DNA of 6,937 nt from Marinosulfonomonas sp. (GTDB lineage Bacteria; Pseudomonadota; Alphaproteobacteria; Rhodobacterales; Rhodobacteraceae): positions 1-6,937 of the forward strand of contig WGBJ01000145.1 of NCBI GenBank assembly GCA_015494385.1, read 5' to 3'. Under the pieces are notes generated by a model. It did no database searches. It saw only the letters and a program-made list of their open reading frames with translations, and was not told the DNA's origin. The position numbers were made by a program, and so were the translations under genes. This document shows positions 6,536-6,937 of the stretch, in pieces (the first letter of the stretch is position 1; the number at the start of each line of letters is the position of its first letter).

Positions 6536-6653
6536 CTATAGCGTTTCGACTTTTCTTTGAAACAAAGCATCACCCTGATCCCCGGGGCAGTGTTTGCGTC
6601 AGCAAATGCGTTCGGGGAACAGGGTGATGCAAATTTAAGTCGAAATGCTTTAG
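6536..6653. mobile_element. MITE-like palindromic element flanked by TA
   Basis: The ends form a 17-base inverted repeat, CTAWAGCRTTTCGACTT, at 6536-6552 and (complement) 6637-6653, with 15 of 17 matching and a TA near each edge (6537-6538, 6651-6652). Inside, GCATCACCCTG (6567-6577) pairs perfectly with CAGGGTGATGC (6620-6630), TCCCCG (6579-6584) with CGGGGA (6613-6618), and TTTGC with GCAAA around GTCA (6593-6606). A side hairpin CTTTG-AAA-CAAAG lies at 6555-6567. It has no coding capacity. TA flanks and near-full palindromy fit a non-autonomous element mobilised by a Tc1/mariner- or IS630-type transposase, but a REP-like repeat or structured RNA is possible. Other copies cannot be seen in this window. 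Confidence 0.6.
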
Positions 6654-6937
6654 CCCAGCGGATCAGGTCCATAGCTGTTTTCGCCTGTTGTGCCTTTCAG
6701 GAACCCCAGTTCAATCAAGGCCCAAATTCCAACCACAAATGAGATCAGGCCCACCGTCATTGCAATTGGTCCGGGAATTAGCATTTCAAACTCTCCCATT
6801 CCAAACATGGATCGCATCCGGCCCATGCCCATCATACCACCGGTTTCCATGGCGGCCTTCACGTCAACAGCTGTATAATCGATCTTGAAGGCCTTCATGA
6901 AATTCGAGAGTACACCGGGTAGAAAGAAGATCAAAAG
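6650..6937 (-). CDS. DUF805-like membrane protein, C-terminal part; N-terminus beyond window edge
   Basis: The frame is open to the right edge: 95 residues are visible before TAA (6650-6652). The visible part starts with a hydrophobic segment ending LIFFLPGVL (residues 2-10). A loop at 30-52 carries eight methionines in 23 residues. A membrane helix follows (about 54-80, IPGPIAMTVGLISFVVGIWA), and the end is GTTGENSYGPDPLG. That ending is typical of DUF805 inner-membrane proteins, whose function is unknown. The usual RRLHD-x-G-x-SGWW motif is not recognisable. A TTG at 6934 could be a start, but it would fall within a hydrophobic segment, so the gene probably continues past the edge. The stop codon lies inside the terminal repeat of the adjacent palindromic element. 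Confidence 0.6.
   Translation of the reverse strand, partial: LLIFFLPGVLSNFMKAFKIDYTAVDVKAAMETGGMMGMGRMRSMFGMGEFEMLIPGPIAMTVGLISFVVGIWALIELGFLKGTTGENSYGPDPLG

Noticed and set aside
6557..6742. Plus-strand 61-residue frame across the palindromic element
   Set aside because: It spans repeat DNA and the antisense of the DUF805-like gene, with no ribosome site or recognisable protein features.

Overview
The window looks like chromosomal DNA of an alphaproteobacterium, most probably of the Roseobacter/Rhodobacteraceae group. The signs are fairly high GC coding sequence, a tRNA-His with A73 and no encoded G-1, a direct-repeat alphaproteobacterial SOS box (GTTC-N7-GTTC), a small DUF6324-like protein, and a leucine-degradation gene order. 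This assignment is inference from sequence features; no database search was run.

Positions 1-3259 (minus strand) hold the start of a leucine/isovalerate catabolic operon. It begins with isovaleryl-CoA dehydrogenase (ivd/liuA). A small secreted LprI/DUF1311-type protein follows, overlapping the ivd stop by 4 bases. Then comes the carboxyltransferase subunit of 3-methylcrotonyl-CoA carboxylase (mccB/liuB), whose last few codons run off the left edge. Ivd makes 3-methylcrotonyl-CoA and the MCC complex carboxylates it, so the two enzymes catalyse consecutive steps. A good sigma70-type promoter with a palindromic operator over its -10 and start region precedes ivd.

Positions 3260-3380 form a compact divergent regulatory region. 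The ivd promoter and operator fire leftward, and a LexA-type SOS box sits directly in front of mmcB, a DNA-repair-associated PD-(D/E)XK-like protein read rightward. mmcB ends tail-to-tail with a 61-residue DUF6324-like protein and overlaps it by 17 bases.

Positions 4106-6513 hold tRNA-His(GTG), a roughly 115-base leader with two small hairpins, and a 722-residue DEAD-box RNA helicase. The helicase has a DbpA-type RNA-binding domain and a long, very basic, internally repetitive C-terminal tail. A strong intrinsic terminator follows it. Between this terminator and the next gene is a 118-base palindromic element flanked by TA, resembling a MITE. Its right end supplies the stop codon of the last gene, a minus-strand membrane protein with a DUF805-like C-terminus that is cut by the right edge.

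Most of this is ordinary housekeeping and catabolic content, and I do not see a novel multi-gene system. The points most worth a second look are the dual-control divergent promoter region, the MITE-like element that forms a gene end, the conserved-looking LprI-type protein inside the leucine operon, and the repetitive helicase tail.
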